Notes: generated from the letters alone by a model not told the origin. 64,000 nucleotides of DNA from Syntrophotalea acetylenivorans (GCF_001887775.1 NZ_CP015519.1:1674001-1738000), one strand, 5' to 3'. Counted from the stretch's first letter, positions 34,824 through 44,892 are shown. Program-made: numbers and translations.

Positions 34824-36425
34824 TCAGAAAGTTCGATAACTGTAACGCTTTTTCATCTTATTACGCAAATAGATCGCAACGCTGCTCATTGCCAATACGA
34901 TCAACACCAGCAGCAGAGTGGTGACGAAAACCATCGGCTTGGCCGCCTCAACATTGGGCGACTGGAAACCGATATCGTAAATATGAAACCCGAGATGCAT
35001 GAATTTGCGATCAAGGTGTACAAAGGGGAAAGTGCCATCAATAGGCAGGGCCGGAGCCAGCTTGACCACGCCGGTAATCATGAGGGGAGCCACCTCGCCG
35101 GCAGCGCGGGCCATGGCCAGAATCAGACCGGTCATAATGCCCGGCGAGGCCATGGGCAACAGAGTGCGCACCAGGGTCTGCAGCTTAGTTGCGCCCAAAG
35201 CCAGGGAACCTTCCCTCACCCCCTGCGGTATAGCGCCAAGGGCCTCTTCGGTGGCAACAATGACCACCGGCACGGTGAGCAGTCCAAGAGTCAGGCTCGC
35301 CCACAGGATGCCGCCGGTGCCGAAGGTCGGGGTCGGCAGGCGCTCAGGAAAAAACATCCGGTCGATACTGCCGCCAATGCCGTAGACAAAAAATGCCAGG
35401 CCGAAAATCCCGTAAACGATGGAAGGGATACCGGCCAGATTGTTAACTGCGATCCGCACCAAACGAACCACGACACCTTCCTTGGCGTATTCCCGCAGGT
35501 AGATGGCCGCAACCACCCCCAGGGGAAAAGACAGCAGGCTCATGATAAAGATCAGGGTCACGGTGCCAAAAATAGCAGGAAACAACCCGCCCTCGGTATT
35601 CGACTCCCGGGGCTCGCCAAAAATCAGTTCATAAAGCTTGCCGGCATAAAAGGCCGCCTTTTGCCACAAAGGCATCTGATTCGGGCGGTAGAAGCGCACT
35701 ATATTCGCCACTGCCATGGCCTGCTCGGTGCCAGAAGCATCCACAAAGGTGGCGGTGACCTGTGAAAGCTTTTCCACTTGCGCCGCCTGCAACACAACCA
35801 CATCGTTAAATTCCCGGTCTATGTTCAGCTGCTTCTCTTGAAGCTGGCGCATGGCCTCATCCTCGTCCGCAACCCCGAGATAGATCAGTTTATCCATGCG
35901 GGCGCGAATCCCTGACGTTTTGGCATTAAGTCGGGAAAGTTGCTTGGCGATCTGGCTCAGGCTGCCTTCTGTTTGCTCCTCGACATAGCGATGAGCGGCT
36001 TCCAGTTGTTCCCAGGGGCTCAATTGTGCCGCATCGGTCAATTGGGCGGTCTCCACATGGAGCAACCGACCATAAAAATTGCCGTACTCCTCGCGTTCAA
36101 GCACCACTGCATTATCCGGATGGGCCAGCCGAGAAATATCGCTTTCATCCACCCAGCGGAAATCGAGACCGTAGAGCTCGCGATTGCCAACCTTGAACTG
36201 CAAACGCTCACCTTCGCCCCGGTACACCGGTTCCCGGCGAATAACTTCCCCCATCAGACGGCTGCCATCTGCTAACTGGGCTTCCGCCACGGCTGACGGC
36301 CAAAAAACTCCAAGGCCGTTGACGATCACCACTACGATGAGCACCAGGGCCAGCAACAGGGTCAGGGTCAGGGCCGCGGCCGTGCCCCAGACACAATGTT
36401 CACCTCTACGCCAGAAGTTGGTCAT
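34824..36425 (-). CDS. pstA: Phosphate ABC transporter permease PstA (long form)
   Basis: A 533-residue inner-membrane permease. An N-terminal membrane helix (about residues 15-40) is followed by a periplasmic region of some 240 residues containing a charged helical stretch ([20 protein letters not shown]). Six membrane helices then form the permease, with the coupling loop [20 protein letters not shown]-like segment near residue 410. The E. coli protein has about 296 residues, so this is the extended type known in some gammaproteobacteria and deltaproteobacteria. It is downstream of pstC with a 150-nt gap. Confidence 0.93.
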   Translation of the reverse strand: MTNFWRRGEHCVWGTAAALTLTLLLALVLIVVVIVNGLGVFWPSAVAEAQLADGSRLMGEVIRREPVYRGEGERLQFKVGNRELYGLDFRWVDESDISRLAHPDNAVVLEREEYGNFYGRLLHVETAQLTDAAQLSPWEQLEAAHRYVEEQTEGSLSQIAKQLSRLNAKTSGIRARMDKLIYLGVADEDEAMRQLQEKQLNIDREFNDVVVLQAAQVEKLSQVTATFVDASGTEQAMAVANIVRFYRPNQMPLWQKAAFYAGKLYELIFGEPRESNTEGGLFPAIFGTVTLIFIMSLLSFPLGVVAAIYLREYAKEGVVVRLVRIAVNNLAGIPSIVYGIFGLAFFVYGIGGSIDRMFFPERLPTPTFGTGGILWASLTLGLLTVPVVIVATEEALGAIPQGVREGSLALGATKLQTLVRTLLPMASPGIMTGLILAMARAAGEVAPLMITGVVKLAPALPIDGTFPFVHLDRKFMHLGFHIYDIGFQSPNVEAAKPMVFVTTLLLVLIVLAMSSVAIYLRNKMKKRYSYRTF

Positions 36426-36576
36426 AAAACATCCTGTATCCAGGTTACAAATACCAGCGACACCGCCAATGGCTCATTCAAGGCCATTTTGAGTGAAACG
36501 CAGGCAGATTCAAATTTACCCAGCAGAGGGTTGAAAATCCACCCATGGGATATTCACCCTAATTTTCAGCAGCCTG

Positions 36577-38805
36577 CTAGAAACGACCGTACTTTTTCCT
36601 TAACCGCTGCCGAACAACCTCCGCAAAGGTGTTGAGAACAAAGGTCATGAGGAACAATAGGACCGCCGACAGGAACAACACCCGATAGAGTGTTCCTCCG
36701 TGTGGCGCCTCGGGAATTTCGACAGCAATATTCGACGACATGGGCCGCATGCCGTTGAAAATACTCCAATCCATAATCGCCGTGTTGCCGGTAGCCATGA
36801 GCACGATCATGGTTTCACCGATAGCGCGACCGAAACCGATCATCGTGCCGGCAAAAATACCGGGACTGGCCGAAGGCAGAATAACCCGCTTGACCGTCTG
36901 CCAGCGGCTGGCCCCCAAGGCCAGAGAAGCCGCCCGCAAACTTTGAGGCACATTGGAAAGGGAATCTTCAGCGATCGTGAAGATGATCGGGATCACCGCA
37001 AAACCAAGAGCGAAGGAGATGACGATATTGTTACGGGGGTCGTAGCGGGTGCCTGCTTCGGTAAACAACCAGAGTTTGAAATCACCACCGAAGAACCAGC
37101 CCTCTACCACCGGTCCGAGCATCAGTGCACAGGCCACCGCGGCCACCAGCACTGGAGCCAACAGTAAAAATTCATGCCCTTTTTCAATACGTTTGAACAA
37201 TGGATATTTGCGCACGAATTGCCAGACAACCAAAGCCAGCAATAGAAAGGTCGGCACGAACAGAACGCTGAGGAACAGAGCGGTTATCGATTTTTCCAGA
37301 AGCGGAGCAAACCACAGAGCAGCAAGAAAACCGATAATGACTGAAGGCACCGCCGCCATGACCTCAACCGCAGGTTTAATCATGCCCCGCAGCTTATCGC
37401 TTCCGAACTGACTGGTGTAGATAGCACCGAACAACGCCAACGGTACTGCAAACAGCATGGCGTAAACGGTCCCCTTAATGGTACCGAAGACCAGCGGGGT
37501 GAGGCTGAGCTTGGGCTCGAAATCATCGCTGGCAGAGGACGATTGCCAGGCATAGACCGGCTCGTCGTAGCTCTCATACCAGACCTTGCCGAACAGGGTT
37601 TTCCAGCTCACTTCCGGATGGGGATTGACCACCCGCCAGACCACGGCCCTTCCCTGTTCATCGATACCCACCAGCCCGTCGCCTCGCCGGGACAGGGCAA
37701 CGTCACGCAGGGGACCGACTTCCGCCAGGTTCAGCAACTGTCGTTCGCTGGTCATATGGTCGAGATGAACGGAGCCATGTTCATCGACGCTGAGCAGACT
37801 CTTGTCGCGCAACGACGGTAGCAGCCTAGTTACCGCACCACGGTGGGATGCCAGCGTATGAATATGGTGCAGCCGCTTGACCCCGCCGGAAGCTTCACTC
37901 GCCACCGGGAACCAGGTTGTCACGCCGCCATCAGCATCGCCTACCGCCAGGGAAATATCGCCAAGGATCAGACACAGGGAGGTGATTGCCCGCCGTTGAG
38001 TAAAAGCCGGCAGACGATCGAGCAATACCGGCTCTTCCGGGTCGGAAAGATCCCAACGCAACAGGGTACCCTGATCGGTCCCCGCATAGAGGGCGGTGCC
38101 GGTACTGTCCATGGTCAGGGCGGTAATCTGTTCTTGGACCAAACCGGGATCGAGACTGTAACGGTAATCCTCTATCTCCTGTTCGCCGAACAAGTCCTCT
38201 ATGGCGACTTGTTGATCAACCTGCAAAACACCATCAGCTCGCAGGCTGACCCTTACCAGGCTGGCCTCATCGGCGGCGCGGGCCACAAAACGCTGCGGTA
38301 GAACACCGTCCACCGGAGCCATAAGAGCCAAGCGCTCTACGCGGCGTTCAAATGACCGGCGCCCCTCGTCATCAAAGCGGGGCAAAAACCGAACTTCCTC
38401 AATGGTCAGGGAACCGTCGTTCCAGAGGATGTTGAAGCGCCGCGGGCCACTGCGTTCAACATCGACCACCGCCACTCCTTCGCCGGGTGGCGCCAGAACC
38501 ACTGTCTCCAATTGTTTTCCGCTGTCGGTGGCATAAAAAAGCACCGAACCGTCGCTCCGCAGGGTAAAAACGCTTTCCAGATAATCGTCGACTCCCGCCT
38601 GCAGAACAGTGGCCTCTGAGGCGGCACTGACATTGACCAGGGCTTGACGCTCGATGGAGGGCGACTGAAACAGGGGGAAGGTTACCCTTGCGATGAGAAA
38701 CAAGATCAACACAACACTGAGAATGACCGCCACCCCGCCAATGGAGATAACATAGCGGGCAATCCGGTCCCAGCGCTTGACGCTCTTTAAATGCTTTTTA
38801 TTCAT
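36577..38805 (-). CDS. pstC: Phosphate ABC transporter permease PstC with beta-propeller-like insert
   Basis: A 742-residue permease. One membrane helix (about residues 17-40) is followed by about 370 residues of periplasmic domain with repeated WD40-like blades (ALYAGTDQGTLLRWDLSDPE, SLAVGDADGGVTTWFPVASE and LLSVDEHGSVHLDHMTSE). The six-helix permease core then carries ALGASRWQTVKRVILPSASP and FGRAIGETMIVLMATGN. The E. coli form has about 320 residues and no propeller. It works with PstA, PstB and PstS in phosphate import. A terminator lies between pstS and this gene, so expression is probably lower than that of pstS. Confidence 0.93.
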   Translation of the reverse strand: MNKKHLKSVKRWDRIARYVISIGGVAVILSVVLILFLIARVTFPLFQSPSIERQALVNVSAASEATVLQAGVDDYLESVFTLRSDGSVLFYATDSGKQLETVVLAPPGEGVAVVDVERSGPRRFNILWNDGSLTIEEVRFLPRFDDEGRRSFERRVERLALMAPVDGVLPQRFVARAADEASLVRVSLRADGVLQVDQQVAIEDLFGEQEIEDYRYSLDPGLVQEQITALTMDSTGTALYAGTDQGTLLRWDLSDPEEPVLLDRLPAFTQRRAITSLCLILGDISLAVGDADGGVTTWFPVASEASGGVKRLHHIHTLASHRGAVTRLLPSLRDKSLLSVDEHGSVHLDHMTSERQLLNLAEVGPLRDVALSRRGDGLVGIDEQGRAVVWRVVNPHPEVSWKTLFGKVWYESYDEPVYAWQSSSASDDFEPKLSLTPLVFGTIKGTVYAMLFAVPLALFGAIYTSQFGSDKLRGMIKPAVEVMAAVPSVIIGFLAALWFAPLLEKSITALFLSVLFVPTFLLLALVVWQFVRKYPLFKRIEKGHEFLLLAPVLVAAVACALMLGPVVEGWFFGGDFKLWLFTEAGTRYDPRNNIVISFALGFAVIPIIFTIAEDSLSNVPQSLRAASLALGASRWQTVKRVILPSASPGIFAGTMIGFGRAIGETMIVLMATGNTAIMDWSIFNGMRPMSSNIAVEIPEAPHGGTLYRVLFLSAVLLFLMTFVLNTFAEVVRQRLRKKYGRF

Positions 38806-38840
38806 TTTCCCGTTCCAGTGCCAATTCCAAGGCCGAACAT

Positions 38841-38880
38841 AAAAAAGCCCTGCCCACCGGCCCCATGGGTCCGGTGGGCA
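38841..38880 (-). terminator. Terminator or attenuator between pstS and pstC
   Basis: On the minus strand TGCCCACCGG pairs with CCGGTGGGCA and is followed by GGGCTTTTTT. It lies between pstS and pstC and would make the binding protein more abundant than the membrane parts. Confidence 0.85.
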
Positions 38881-38916
38881 GAGTATTAACTGGCAATTGT
38901 GCCATGCAGGCTCAAC

Positions 38917-39915
38917 TTACTTGATCGGGGCCAGCTGCTTCATGGCCACCGGAGCAGGCAGGGGCAGATAGCCGTCTTTGACAACGATTTCCTGGCCTTC
39001 TTTGGAAAGTACGTACTTGAGGAATTCCGCGGTCATTTTCGGCAGGGGCTTGTTAGGAGCCTTGGCAACATACAGGTAAAGCATGCGGCCGAGAGGATAT
39101 TTTTTCGCCAGTACGTTTTCATAAGTAGGCTCGTAGGCTTTTTGACCTTCTTTTTTGGCCAGAGCGATAGCTTTCACGCCAGAGGTCTTATAACCGATAC
39201 CGGAGTAACCGATACCGCCAAGATCTTCAGTTACCGACAGAACCACCGAAGCGGAACCGGGTTGTTCCTTGACGATATCCTTGTAATCGCCTTTGAACAG
39301 AGCCTTCTTTTTGAAGTAACCGTAAGTACCGGAAGCCGAGTTACGACCATAGAGACTGACCGGCTTGTTGGCCCACTCACCACTCAGGCCAGCCTGACCC
39401 CAGGTGGAGATTTCATCCATGCCGCCCTTGCGGGTTTTAGAGAAAACAGCGTCGATCTGCTGCAGAGAGAGGCTTTCGATTGGGTTGTCCTTGTTGACAT
39501 AAACAGCCAGGGAATCGAGGGCTACGCCAACCGGGGTCGGCTTGAAACCGTACTTCTTCTCGAAGGCCTCGACTTCGCCCCGCTTCATGGCACGGGACAT
39601 GGGACCGATCTGGGATACGCCTTCGATCAGTGCCGGGGGAGCGGTACTGGAACCCTTGCCTTCGATCTGAATGTTGACATTGGGGTACTTCTTGCGGAAC
39701 CCTTCGGCCCACAGGGTCATAAGATTGTTGAGGGTGTCAGAACCAACACTGTTCAGATTTCCCGAAACGCCCTGGGTTTTCTGATAAATCGGCAGCTTCG
39801 CATCGACCTTAATCTGCGCTGCAGAGCTGCTTGCAACCATCATCGGAACCGCCAATACGGCGGCGAGGGCCACTGCGGCCACACCTTTGATTTTTCCAGC
39901 TGCCTTGAAATTCAT
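38917..39915 (-). CDS. pstS: Phosphate-binding periplasmic protein PstS
   Basis: A 332-residue periplasmic protein. A Sec signal peptide spans about residues 1-33 (cleavage after SSSAAQ). Phosphate-binding segments are [15 protein letters not shown] and [20 protein letters not shown] in the first lobe and [18 protein letters not shown] in the second. The ATG at 39915 has AAGGAGATGG upstream, and an 18-residue in-frame extension is rejected. It is the first gene of the pst operon and is followed by a partial terminator. Confidence 0.95.
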   Translation of the reverse strand: MNFKAAGKIKGVAAVALAAVLAVPMMVASSSAAQIKVDAKLPIYQKTQGVSGNLNSVGSDTLNNLMTLWAEGFRKKYPNVNIQIEGKGSSTAPPALIEGVSQIGPMSRAMKRGEVEAFEKKYGFKPTPVGVALDSLAVYVNKDNPIESLSLQQIDAVFSKTRKGGMDEISTWGQAGLSGEWANKPVSLYGRNSASGTYGYFKKKALFKGDYKDIVKEQPGSASVVLSVTEDLGGIGYSGIGYKTSGVKAIALAKKEGQKAYEPTYENVLAKKYPLGRMLYLYVAKAPNKPLPKMTAEFLKYVLSKEGQEIVVKDGYLPLPAPVAMKQLAPIK

Positions 39916-40021
39916 CAAACCATCTCCTTTTTTGAATTGGGGAATGTTGGCCCACCGCAAACAAGTCAAGCAGCAGAGCCCGTAGTCGTCTTATGTTGGT
40001 GAGCCTAATCTGCCCACAGAA

Positions 40022-40040
40022 TGTTAGGCCCTTGTTAGGC
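40022..40040. promoter_or_regulatory. Candidate Pho box upstream of pstS
   Basis: TGTTAGGC occurs at 40022-40029 and again at 40033-40040, an exact 11-bp spacing as in PhoB boxes. It lies 107-125 bp before the pstS start. The bases differ from the E. coli TGTCA core and the direct-repeat orientation is opposite to pstS, so the call rests on spacing and on pstS and phoB context. One TGTTAGG copy is also found upstream of phoB (42847). Confidence 0.55.
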
Positions 40041-40128
40041 AAGCATAAGATGATTGCAAGCACGTCTTTCCCTGAATGGAAACCCTGATGATTTCGAATA
40101 AATGGTTTCAACTTAAAAAAGGAACATC

Positions 40129-41901
40129 TCAAGCAGCAGGCAGTAAAATGGTAAACACACTCCCCGCACCGGGTTCGCTGGAAACAGTTACCGTGCCGCT
40201 ATGGGCCTGAACAATATGTTTAACGATTGCCAGACCGAGGCCAGTCCCTCCCTGACGACGGCTACGGGCCTTGTCGACCCGGTAAAAACGTTCAAACAGA
40301 CGGGACAAATGTTCCCGTGCAATACCGCAACCCCGATCCCGAACCCTAATTTCGATCATATCGTTTCTGACTTCTGCTTCAACCTGCACACTGCTTTTCT
40401 GCTCACTGTACTTAATGGCGTTATCGACCAGGTTGATGACCGCCTGCTCAATAAGGGGAGCATTGATACGGGACTGCAGAGCAGGACTGCAGGCCACCCC
40501 CAGAGAAATCTCCTTGTCCGCCGCCGCCACTGAACAGGACTGAACCGCCGAACGAAGCACCGGTTCCAATTCCTGCATTTCCAGCATCATGCCACTGACA
40601 TCGTCGTTCTGTTCAATGCGCGAAAGGGCCAGCAGGTCGTCGATAATGGCATTGAGCCGGTCAGCCTGTTTGGCGATAATCTTCAAAAATTCCTGACTGT
40701 CGGCCGGCGATACGGCAGCGCCATCCATCAGAGTTTCCACCGAAGCCTTGATCGCGGTGATCGGAGTCTTCAACTCATGGGAAACGTTGGCCACAAAATC
40801 GCGGCGGATATTCTCCAGCCGGCGCAACCGGGTTACATCGTTCAGCACAATTAGCACCCCGATTTCTTGTTGCTCGGCATCGCGCAATACAGTGCCATGG
40901 GCTTGCAGATAACGAGTTTCAGGGTCCTGCAGTACGATTTCGCCTTCTACCGGATCGGGACATTCCAGGGTTCGGCCGATGAAACGCTGTAGATCGGCCT
41001 TGCGGGCTACCTCGGCGATACGCTGCCCCTGCACCTGTTGTGGGTCGACACCGAGAAATTGTGCCGCCGCCTGGTTGAAATGAAGAACCCGTTCCTCCAT
41101 ATCGATAGCCAGCACCCCTTCGACCATGCTCGCCAACACCGCCTGTTGTTCATTTCGCTGTTCCATAATGGTCCGGATACGATCATCAAGCTGTTCGGCC
41201 ATCAGATTCATCGCCCGGGCCAAAGCGCAAACCTCCATGGAACCTGCCGCTGTCAACTTGCGATCGAAACGGCCCTGAGCAAAGTCCACCGCACCGTGAC
41301 GCATGGCCTCCAGCGGCCGACTGATGCGACGAGAAACCCAGAAGCTGGCCAGTGCCGCCAGTACCAGAGCCACCAAGCCACCAATCGGCACCTGGCGATA
41401 AAGCGTCTTCAAAGCGTTTTCAATGGCTGTCAGAGCGCGGGCGGCCCTTACCGTGCCGATGATCCTGGCTTCGTTGGCCACCGGCACCGCCACATACATC
41501 ATAGCCTGCTGCAAAGTACGGCTATAGCGGGTCGAATGAGACACTCGGCCAGCCAGACCATCAGCAACCTCTACTCGACTGGCGTGGTTTTCCATTCGGG
41601 CCGGATCCTCGATGGAGTCGCCAACCACGACCCCCGACGGCAAAACCACGGTAAAACGGGCATCGGCAGCCGCACCGAAGTCCTTGCACAATTGATCAAG
41701 CTTGGCAAAGTCTCCGACCTCAAGAGCAAGGGCGACCTGCGGGCTCACCAAGCGGGCACGAGCCTCCAGGTCGGCTGCAGTCTGTCGAAGAAAGAAATCC
41801 TCGATGGCTCCCGTCAAGTGCCAGCCAACACCGAATAGAACCGCCATAACAATGAACACGTAGGAGGGAAAAATCTGCCAGAGCAAACGGATATTTCTCA
41901 T
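40129..41901 (-). CDS. phoR: Sensor histidine kinase PhoR
   Basis: A 590-residue membrane kinase controlling PhoB. A first membrane helix (about 10-30), a periplasmic domain (about 30-165), a second helix (about 172-195) and a HAMP domain come first. A PAS domain (about 255-360) with a PAC-like end, the phospho-accepting His in SHELKTPITAIKAS, and the ATPase motifs (NLVDNAIKYSE, GCGIAREHLSRLFERFYRVD, GGTGLGLAIVK) complete it. The ATG at 41901 fits the AAGGA best, and an ATG two codons earlier is the alternative. It lies between phoB and pstS. Confidence 0.93.
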   Translation of the reverse strand: MRNIRLLWQIFPSYVFIVMAVLFGVGWHLTGAIEDFFLRQTAADLEARARLVSPQVALALEVGDFAKLDQLCKDFGAAADARFTVVLPSGVVVGDSIEDPARMENHASRVEVADGLAGRVSHSTRYSRTLQQAMMYVAVPVANEARIIGTVRAARALTAIENALKTLYRQVPIGGLVALVLAALASFWVSRRISRPLEAMRHGAVDFAQGRFDRKLTAAGSMEVCALARAMNLMAEQLDDRIRTIMEQRNEQQAVLASMVEGVLAIDMEERVLHFNQAAAQFLGVDPQQVQGQRIAEVARKADLQRFIGRTLECPDPVEGEIVLQDPETRYLQAHGTVLRDAEQQEIGVLIVLNDVTRLRRLENIRRDFVANVSHELKTPITAIKASVETLMDGAAVSPADSQEFLKIIAKQADRLNAIIDDLLALSRIEQNDDVSGMMLEMQELEPVLRSAVQSCSVAAADKEISLGVACSPALQSRINAPLIEQAVINLVDNAIKYSEQKSSVQVEAEVRNDMIEIRVRDRGCGIAREHLSRLFERFYRVDKARSRRQGGTGLGLAIVKHIVQAHSGTVTVSSEPGAGSVFTILLPAA

Positions 41902-41961
41902 CGTCATCAATCCTTGAACTACATGAAAAAAGGCATAAGATGGATAAACAAAAATTTCGTT

Positions 41962-42063
41962 CTACAAGGCTTGGTGTTTTTCAGGGGCGAAGGCATACAC
42001 GGGTATGTCGAGGTCCTGAAAAACGCCGTAACGCCGTAGAGCGGACTTTTTGCGACGCCATCA
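41962..42063. repeat. Palindromic REP-like element abutting the phoB stop codon
   Basis: A roughly 100-bp imperfect palindrome. GTTTTTCAGG pairs with CCTGAAAAAC, and CATAC/GTATG form the tip. On the minus strand it starts with TGATGGCGTCGCAAAAA, and the first TGA is the stop codon of phoB. The same 17 bases open a second copy at 49507-49635. It may also act as a terminator or mRNA 3' stabiliser. Confidence 0.75.
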
Positions 42064-42789
42064 GTCCTTGAAGCGGTAGCCGACCCCCCGCACGGTTTCT
42101 ATAAGCTTTCCGTAAACACCCAGTTTTTTCCGCAACCCAACAATCTGCACATCGACAGCCCGGTCCGTTACCGAATAATCGTCCCCGCGCACGGCATTGA
42201 CGATCTGGTAGCGGGTAAACACCCAACCGGGACGGCTGGCCAGAAAGTGTAACACCCGAAACTCTGTGTAAGTCAGGTCGACAGCCTGGCCGTCAACCAG
42301 AACCTCGTTGCGGCCCGGATGAACTAGCAAACCGTCGGTTTTGATCACCTCGGACTGCTCGGCCGAATCATCGTCCCCCGCATTGCGTCGCAACACCGCC
42401 CTGGCGCGGGCGATAAGGATTCGCGGGCTGAAGGGCTTGGTCACATAATCGTCCGCCCCCATTTCAAGGCCGGCCACCACATCAGCCTCTTCGCCTTTGG
42501 CCGTCACCATCAACACGGCGATAGAACGGGTCTCGGGTTGACTTTTAAGGGTACGACAAACCTCAAGGCCATCAATACCCGGCAGCATCAGATCGAGCAC
42601 GACCAAGTCAGGCGGGTCCTTCTGCACGATTCGCAGAGCCTCTTCTCCGCTGGTGGCACAGGTCGAACGAAACCCTTCCCGGGTCAAGTTGTAATGGATT
42701 AAAGCCAGGATATCTTCCTCGTCCTCGACCACCAGAATATGTTTCCTGGACTTTGAATGCCCTTGGGGCATCGATTGATTGTCTGTCAT
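42061..42789 (-). CDS. phoB: Phosphate response regulator PhoB
   Basis: A 242-residue OmpR-family regulator. The receiver domain (about 15-130) has the acidic pair VVEDEEDI, phospho-acceptor Asp in LVVLDLMLPGIDG, and conserved Thr and Lys (MVTAKGEEADV, YVTKPFSPR). The winged-helix DNA-binding domain (about 140-240) ends GLRKKLGVYGKLIETVRGVG. It is the first gene of the phoB-phoR-pst set. The gene ends in the first TGA of the repeat. Confidence 0.94.
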   Translation of the reverse strand: MTDNQSMPQGHSKSRKHILVVEDEEDILALIHYNLTREGFRSTCATSGEEALRIVQKDPPDLVVLDLMLPGIDGLEVCRTLKSQPETRSIAVLMVTAKGEEADVVAGLEMGADDYVTKPFSPRILIARARAVLRRNAGDDDSAEQSEVIKTDGLLVHPGRNEVLVDGQAVDLTYTEFRVLHFLASRPGWVFTRYQIVNAVRGDDYSVTDRAVDVQIVGLRKKLGVYGKLIETVRGVGYRFKD

Positions 42790-43057
42790 GGGCAGCTCAT
42801 CTCCCTGCCTTAATGGTTAGCGTCACAGATGCTATTACATTGCAAATGTTAGGAAATTATGAGTACGCTTCTGAATATCGTATTCAACCTCTCTAAACAT
42901 GATCTCAGTCTAACATATCAGGAACACCCTTCATTCCGTATCGGAGACCGTCTAACTCACAAGGGTATTTGCCCGTTACCCCACGGGCATTATAGACTGG
43001 AAAAATTGTTGCTTTTTTCCGATAGTCGTGATAGAAATCTGCCTCTGTCGGAAGCCT

Positions 43058-43134
43058 CGGGATGTAGCGCAGCCTGGTAGCGCACCTGCTTCGGGAGCAG
43101 GGGGCCGCTGGTTCGAATCCAGTCATCCCGACCA
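43058..43134 (+). tRNA. tRNA-Pro (anticodon CGG)
   Basis: A 77-nt tRNA. Acceptor CGGGATG pairs with CATCCCG, the anticodon loop is TTCGGGA, and CCA is encoded. It stands alone upstream of plsY, with a small terminator in between. Confidence 0.95.
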
Positions 43135-43146
43135 ATTCCTACACTG

Positions 43147-43170
43147 AAGCGGCCTTCCGGGCCGCTTTTG
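43147..43170 (+). terminator. Terminator after tRNA-Pro
   Basis: AAGCGGCC-TTCC-GGGCCGCTTTTG is a short GC-rich stem with a T tail, 13 nt after the tRNA. Confidence 0.8.
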
Positions 43171-43199
43171 TATTTTTAGCGACTTTCTCCGGGGACTAC

Positions 43200-43790
43200 A
43201 TGATGATCTTTGCACTCGTACTGCTTACCGCTTACCTGATCGGCGCCATTCCAACCGGCCTGCTGCTGACCCGTATGGTCGGCGGCGGTGACATCCGCAA
43301 CAGCGGTAGCGGCAACATCGGCGCTACCAACGTCTACCGCACCATCGGCCGCAAACTCGGTGCCTTGACCCTGGTCGGCGACGCCCTTAAGGGTGCCCTG
43401 CCAGTGCTGGCAGCCAACACCCTGTTCGGCGACAACCTTTATCAGGTCGGTGCAGTTTCTGTCGCGGCCTTTCTCGGCCATTGCTTTCCGGTTTATCTCG
43501 GCTTCAAGGGTGGCAAAGGGGTCGCCACCGCTCTTGGCGTCTATCTGGTTCTGTCTCCCCTGGCAGTGCTCGGCGCCTTCCTGACCTTTGCCGGGCTGGT
43601 GTGGAAAACGCGTTATATCTCAGTGGGTTCCATCAGTGCTGCCGCAGTTATTCCTGTGTTGGTCTGGTTTACTAGAGGCTCGCTGCCCTTGCTGTTGGCC
43701 ACCTTGATAATCAGCAGCATTGTTATCCTGCGCCACCGCACCAATATTCAACGCCTGTTCGCAGGCACAGAAAATAAATTTAAAGCCTGA
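43200..43790 (+). CDS. plsY: Acyl-phosphate glycerol-3-phosphate acyltransferase PlsY
   Basis: A 196-residue inner-membrane enzyme that starts phospholipid synthesis by moving an acyl group from acyl phosphate to glycerol 3-phosphate. Conserved motifs are present: SGNIGATNVYRTIG (about residues 37-50), GHCFPVYLGFKGGKGVAT (about 93-110) and the third short motif near RHRTNIQRL. About five or six membrane helices are expected. It has a 1-base overlap with mltG (TGATG). Confidence 0.96.
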   Translation: MMIFALVLLTAYLIGAIPTGLLLTRMVGGGDIRNSGSGNIGATNVYRTIGRKLGALTLVGDALKGALPVLAANTLFGDNLYQVGAVSVAAFLGHCFPVYLGFKGGKGVATALGVYLVLSPLAVLGAFLTFAGLVWKTRYISVGSISAAAVIPVLVWFTRGSLPLLLATLIISSIVILRHRTNIQRLFAGTENKFKA

Positions 43791-44785
43791 TGAAGCGTCG
43801 GCTGTTCTTCTTCATTTTCGCTCTGGCGCTTCTACCTCTGCTTTTCTGTGGCGGGTATTATACCTTCTTCCTGCGACAGACCGTCTCACCACCGACGCCC
43901 ATCACCATCAGCATAGCTCGGGGCAGCTCTTTTGGTGCCGTGGCTCAGAAGCTTCATGGTGCCGGAGTCGTTTCCAACGTTTTCAGCTTTAAATTACTCG
44001 CCCGGCTACGGCGAGATTCCGCAGCTATCCAGGCGGGCGACTATCATTTTACCGAGCCCGCCACCCCCGGCCAAATCCTCGACCGCCTGGTAGCCGGCGA
44101 TGTCCAACTCCACCGGTTGACCATCCCCGAAGGCTTTGCCATCAAAGAAATCGCCGAACGTCTGCAGCACAGCGAATTTCAAGACGCCGCAGCCTTTCTG
44201 CCCCTAACCCGCGAGCCCGCGCTGCTCCGTGAATTGGGCATCAAAGCTGCCTCGCTGGAAGGCTACCTGTTTCCTGAAACATACACCTTCGACAGCCGTA
44301 CTAACAGCCGCCAGCTGATTGAAGCCATGGTCGATCAGTGTCTGGCCGTACTGACGCCTGCCCTTTTGGCCAAGGCCAAAGAACAGAATCTCAATCGTCA
44401 TCAGCTGCTGACCCTGGCATCCATCATTCAAAAAGAAGCCGGCAACAACAGCGAGATGCCCCTGATTTCGGCGGTCTTTCATAATCGCTTGCAGCGGGGC
44501 ATAGCCCTGCAGGCGGACCCAACCGTCATCTACGGCGTCAAAGACTTCGACGGCAACCTCACCCGCCGCCATCTGCGGGAAATCACTCCCTACAACACCT
44601 ATCGCGTTCCCGGCTTACCGCCCGGTCCCATCGCCAGCCCCGGCCAAGCCGCCCTGCAGGCTGCGGCCAATCCGGCATCGGTAAACTACCTCTACTTCGT
44701 CGCCCGCGGCGACGGCAGTCACAAGTTTTCCAGCACCCTGCGCGAGCACAATGCGGCGGTACGGCGTTATCAGCTCAAGCAATAA
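43790..44785 (+). CDS. mltG: Endolytic murein transglycosylase MltG (YceG)
   Basis: A 331-residue membrane-anchored lytic transglycosylase that ends glycan strands during cell-wall growth. One N-terminal membrane helix (about 5-27) is followed by a LysM-like region (about 40-120) and the catalytic YceG domain with LEGYLFPETYTF and LASIIQKEAGNN, whose Glu is catalytic. HNRLQRGIALQADPTVIYG and TYRVPGLPPGPI are typical. It is translationally coupled to plsY. Confidence 0.96.
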   Translation: MKRRLFFFIFALALLPLLFCGGYYTFFLRQTVSPPTPITISIARGSSFGAVAQKLHGAGVVSNVFSFKLLARLRRDSAAIQAGDYHFTEPATPGQILDRLVAGDVQLHRLTIPEGFAIKEIAERLQHSEFQDAAAFLPLTREPALLRELGIKAASLEGYLFPETYTFDSRTNSRQLIEAMVDQCLAVLTPALLAKAKEQNLNRHQLLTLASIIQKEAGNNSEMPLISAVFHNRLQRGIALQADPTVIYGVKDFDGNLTRRHLREITPYNTYRVPGLPPGPIASPGQAALQAAANPASVNYLYFVARGDGSHKFSSTLREHNAAVRRYQLKQ

Positions 44786-44823
44786 ATTCCAGTGATTAGT
44801 AATGAGTGATGAGTAAAAAAACT

Positions 44824-44857
44824 GAAAGCCCCAAAATCCTGAGATTTTGGGGCTTTC
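44824..44857. terminator. Bidirectional terminator
   Basis: A perfect 15-bp stem, GAAAGCCCCAAAATC with GATTTTGGGGCTTTC around CTGA, separates convergent mltG and the SPFH gene. The outer flanks (GTAATGAGTGATGAG and ACTAATTACTGACTACTC) are also similar to one another in inverse order. Confidence 0.9.
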
Positions 44858-44892
44858 CACACATTACTAATTACTGACTACTCGAAGTTTCC

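Noticed and set aside
42836-42860. A full Pho box upstream of phoB
   Set aside because: Only one TGTTAGG copy is present, and the positions 11 bp on either side do not match.
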